DNA of 7,606 nucleotides, from NCBI GenBank assembly GCA_003647035.1, contig QMMB01000151.1:1-7606 (forward strand), written 5' to 3'. Source of the stretch: Deltaproteobacteria bacterium. Its GTDB lineage: Bacteria; Myxococcota_A; Polyangia; Polyangiales; Houyiibacteriaceae. This document shows positions 6,623 through 7,606 of the stretch, piece after piece; position 1 is the first letter of the stretch, and every line of letters begins with the position of its first letter. The translations under genes and the position numbers were made by a program. Below the pieces are notes generated by a model, which was not told the origin of the DNA, searched no databases, and saw nothing but the letters and a program-made list of their open reading frames with translations.

Positions 6623-7606
6623 ATGGATTTACGGGCGCGGTCGTCAGAGCAGAGTCCCCCGAGTCCCTGCTGGGTCCCTTCTGAGCGAATCCAGCAGCTG
6701 GCTGCCGCGCATGTTCGCGCGGTGCCGGGCGTCGGCGCAGAGCGCGCCATTCACTACACCGACTTCTACAAGAGCGAGGCGCAACGCTACTCGACTGCGG
6801 CGGAGGTCAATGCGCGCAGCCTTGCCTATCATTTGAGCCGCCGCACCATTCGCATCTACGACAACGAGCTCATCGTAGGTACCCACACGGAGCACCGTAT
6901 CGGTGCCATCTGCCTGATCGAGAGGGCAGGGGTGGCGATGCTCGAGGACCTCTTCCGTTTTGAGAAGCGAGCAGTCAATCCGCTCGCGCTCGATTCCAAA
7001 GCACGGTGGACGCTGCTGCGTTCGGTGATTCCCTACTGGTTGAATCGCAATATCGCCATGCGTTCTTTTCCGTTGTTGCGCGGCATTCGATTCTCCAAAG
7101 AGCAGCTGAGTGGCACCTGGTTCACGGTCAATGAGGTCGGCGGTATCGCCCACTTCCTTCCGGACTACGAGTCGATTATTCAGCTCGGAACAGAGGGCTT
7201 GAGGGAGCGGGTGGTCGGGCGGCAGGCGCAAGGCAACTTGAACAAACGACAGACCGATTTTCTCGATGCGAGCCTGGTGGCGCTTGACGCAATCGAGATG
7301 TTTGCCGACCGGTATCGGGTCGAAGCCGAGAATCAAGGGAGGGATGATCTCGTCGCCCTGCTCGAGCACTCCCCTCGCAAACCGGCTAACACCTTCCACG
7401 AAGCCCTTCAGACCATTTGGTTTTTTCAGTTGCTCATTCAGACGGAGTCGCTCGACCAGGGCATCAGTCTCGGGCGCATGGATCAATATCTGTATCCGCT
7501 CTACCTGAAAGAGAAGGCACGAAGCGATTTCGACCCTGCCGAGATACACGATCTGCTGGCTGCGTTTTGTCTCAAGCTCTCCGAAGTGATCCCGCTTTTC
7601 TCGAGC
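6623..7606 (+). CDS. Pyruvate formate-lyase-like glycyl radical enzyme, N-terminal part
   Basis: Frame open from ATG 6623 to the right edge, 328 residues of a larger protein (family usually about 750-850 aa). The PFL-domain character is visible in ERAIHYTDFYK (40-50), where the family has a TE-YK motif; in RRTIRIYDNELIVG (73-86), the common 'i.dnElIVGn' signature; and in VNPLALD...LLRSVIPYWLNRN (118-143). HFLPDYESII (177-186) matches the family's 'GH..PDY..vL' segment. TFHEALQTIWFFQLLIQTES (257-276), followed by SLGRMDQYLYPLY (282-294), is a strong GRE hallmark. The active-site Cys and C-terminal Gly-radical loop lie outside the window, so catalytic status and subclass cannot be called. The IFPE-like motif seen after IVGN in diol-dehydratase-type GREs is replaced by ICLIERAG (96-103). 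The gene is co-directional with norD, 99 bp after its stop. The Shine-Dalgarno is weak (GGGG at 6614-6617). An activating radical-SAM enzyme would be expected nearby but is not in the window. Confidence 0.83.
   Translation, partial: MDLRARSSEQSPPSPCWVPSERIQQLAAAHVRAVPGVGAERAIHYTDFYKSEAQRYSTAAEVNARSLAYHLSRRTIRIYDNELIVGTHTEHRIGAICLIERAGVAMLEDLFRFEKRAVNPLALDSKARWTLLRSVIPYWLNRNIAMRSFPLLRGIRFSKEQLSGTWFTVNEVGGIAHFLPDYESIIQLGTEGLRERVVGRQAQGNLNKRQTDFLDASLVALDAIEMFADRYRVEAENQGRDDLVALLEHSPRKPANTFHEALQTIWFFQLLIQTESLDQGISLGRMDQYLYPLYLKEKARSDFDPAEIHDLLAAFCLKLSEVIPLFSS

Overview
This is a GC-rich bacterial window with short intergenic gaps. It holds a complete cytochrome c-dependent nitric oxide reductase (cNOR) operon, norC-norB-norQ-norD, flanked by an Old Yellow Enzyme-type flavin oxidoreductase gene upstream and the 5' part of a glycyl radical enzyme gene downstream. 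A partial phosphotransferase-family gene runs off the left edge on the minus strand. The architecture and protein types fit a Gram-negative, facultatively or strictly anaerobic, nitrogen-oxide-respiring or NO-detoxifying bacterium. The GC-rich, Myxococcota/Proteobacteria-like feel is only an impression, and the phylum cannot be fixed from the sequence alone.

Layout. Positions 1-291 (minus): N-terminus of an APH/ACAD10-type phosphotransferase. 292-387: divergent intergenic region. 388-1605 (plus): single-domain FMN TIM-barrel oxidoreductase (COG1902 type). 1606-1735: leader region of the nor operon, with a perfect 7-1-7 palindrome and a hairpin that ends against the norC ribosome binding site. 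1736-6523: norC, norB, norQ and norD, each overlapping the next by 4, 4 and 1 nt, so almost certainly one translationally coupled transcript. 6524-6622: 99-bp gap without a convincing terminator. 6623-7606 (plus, open at the right edge): N-terminal 328 residues of a pyruvate formate-lyase-like glycyl radical enzyme.

How it works together. NorC receives electrons and passes them to NorB, whose heme b / heme b3-FeB centre reduces 2 NO to N2O. NorQ (MoxR-type AAA+ ATPase) and NorD (VWA-domain protein) are the accessory pair needed to activate the complex, probably by metal insertion into NorB. No norE/norF and no NO-responsive regulator (NorR, NsrR, NnrR/DNR) lie in the window. Three things stand out. 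NorC carries a second, C-terminal cytochrome c domain. NorB has a Lys where classical cNOR has the Ca2+-ligating Glu, next to a shortened loop. A radical enzyme of a class that NO is expected to poison is encoded directly downstream, in the same direction.
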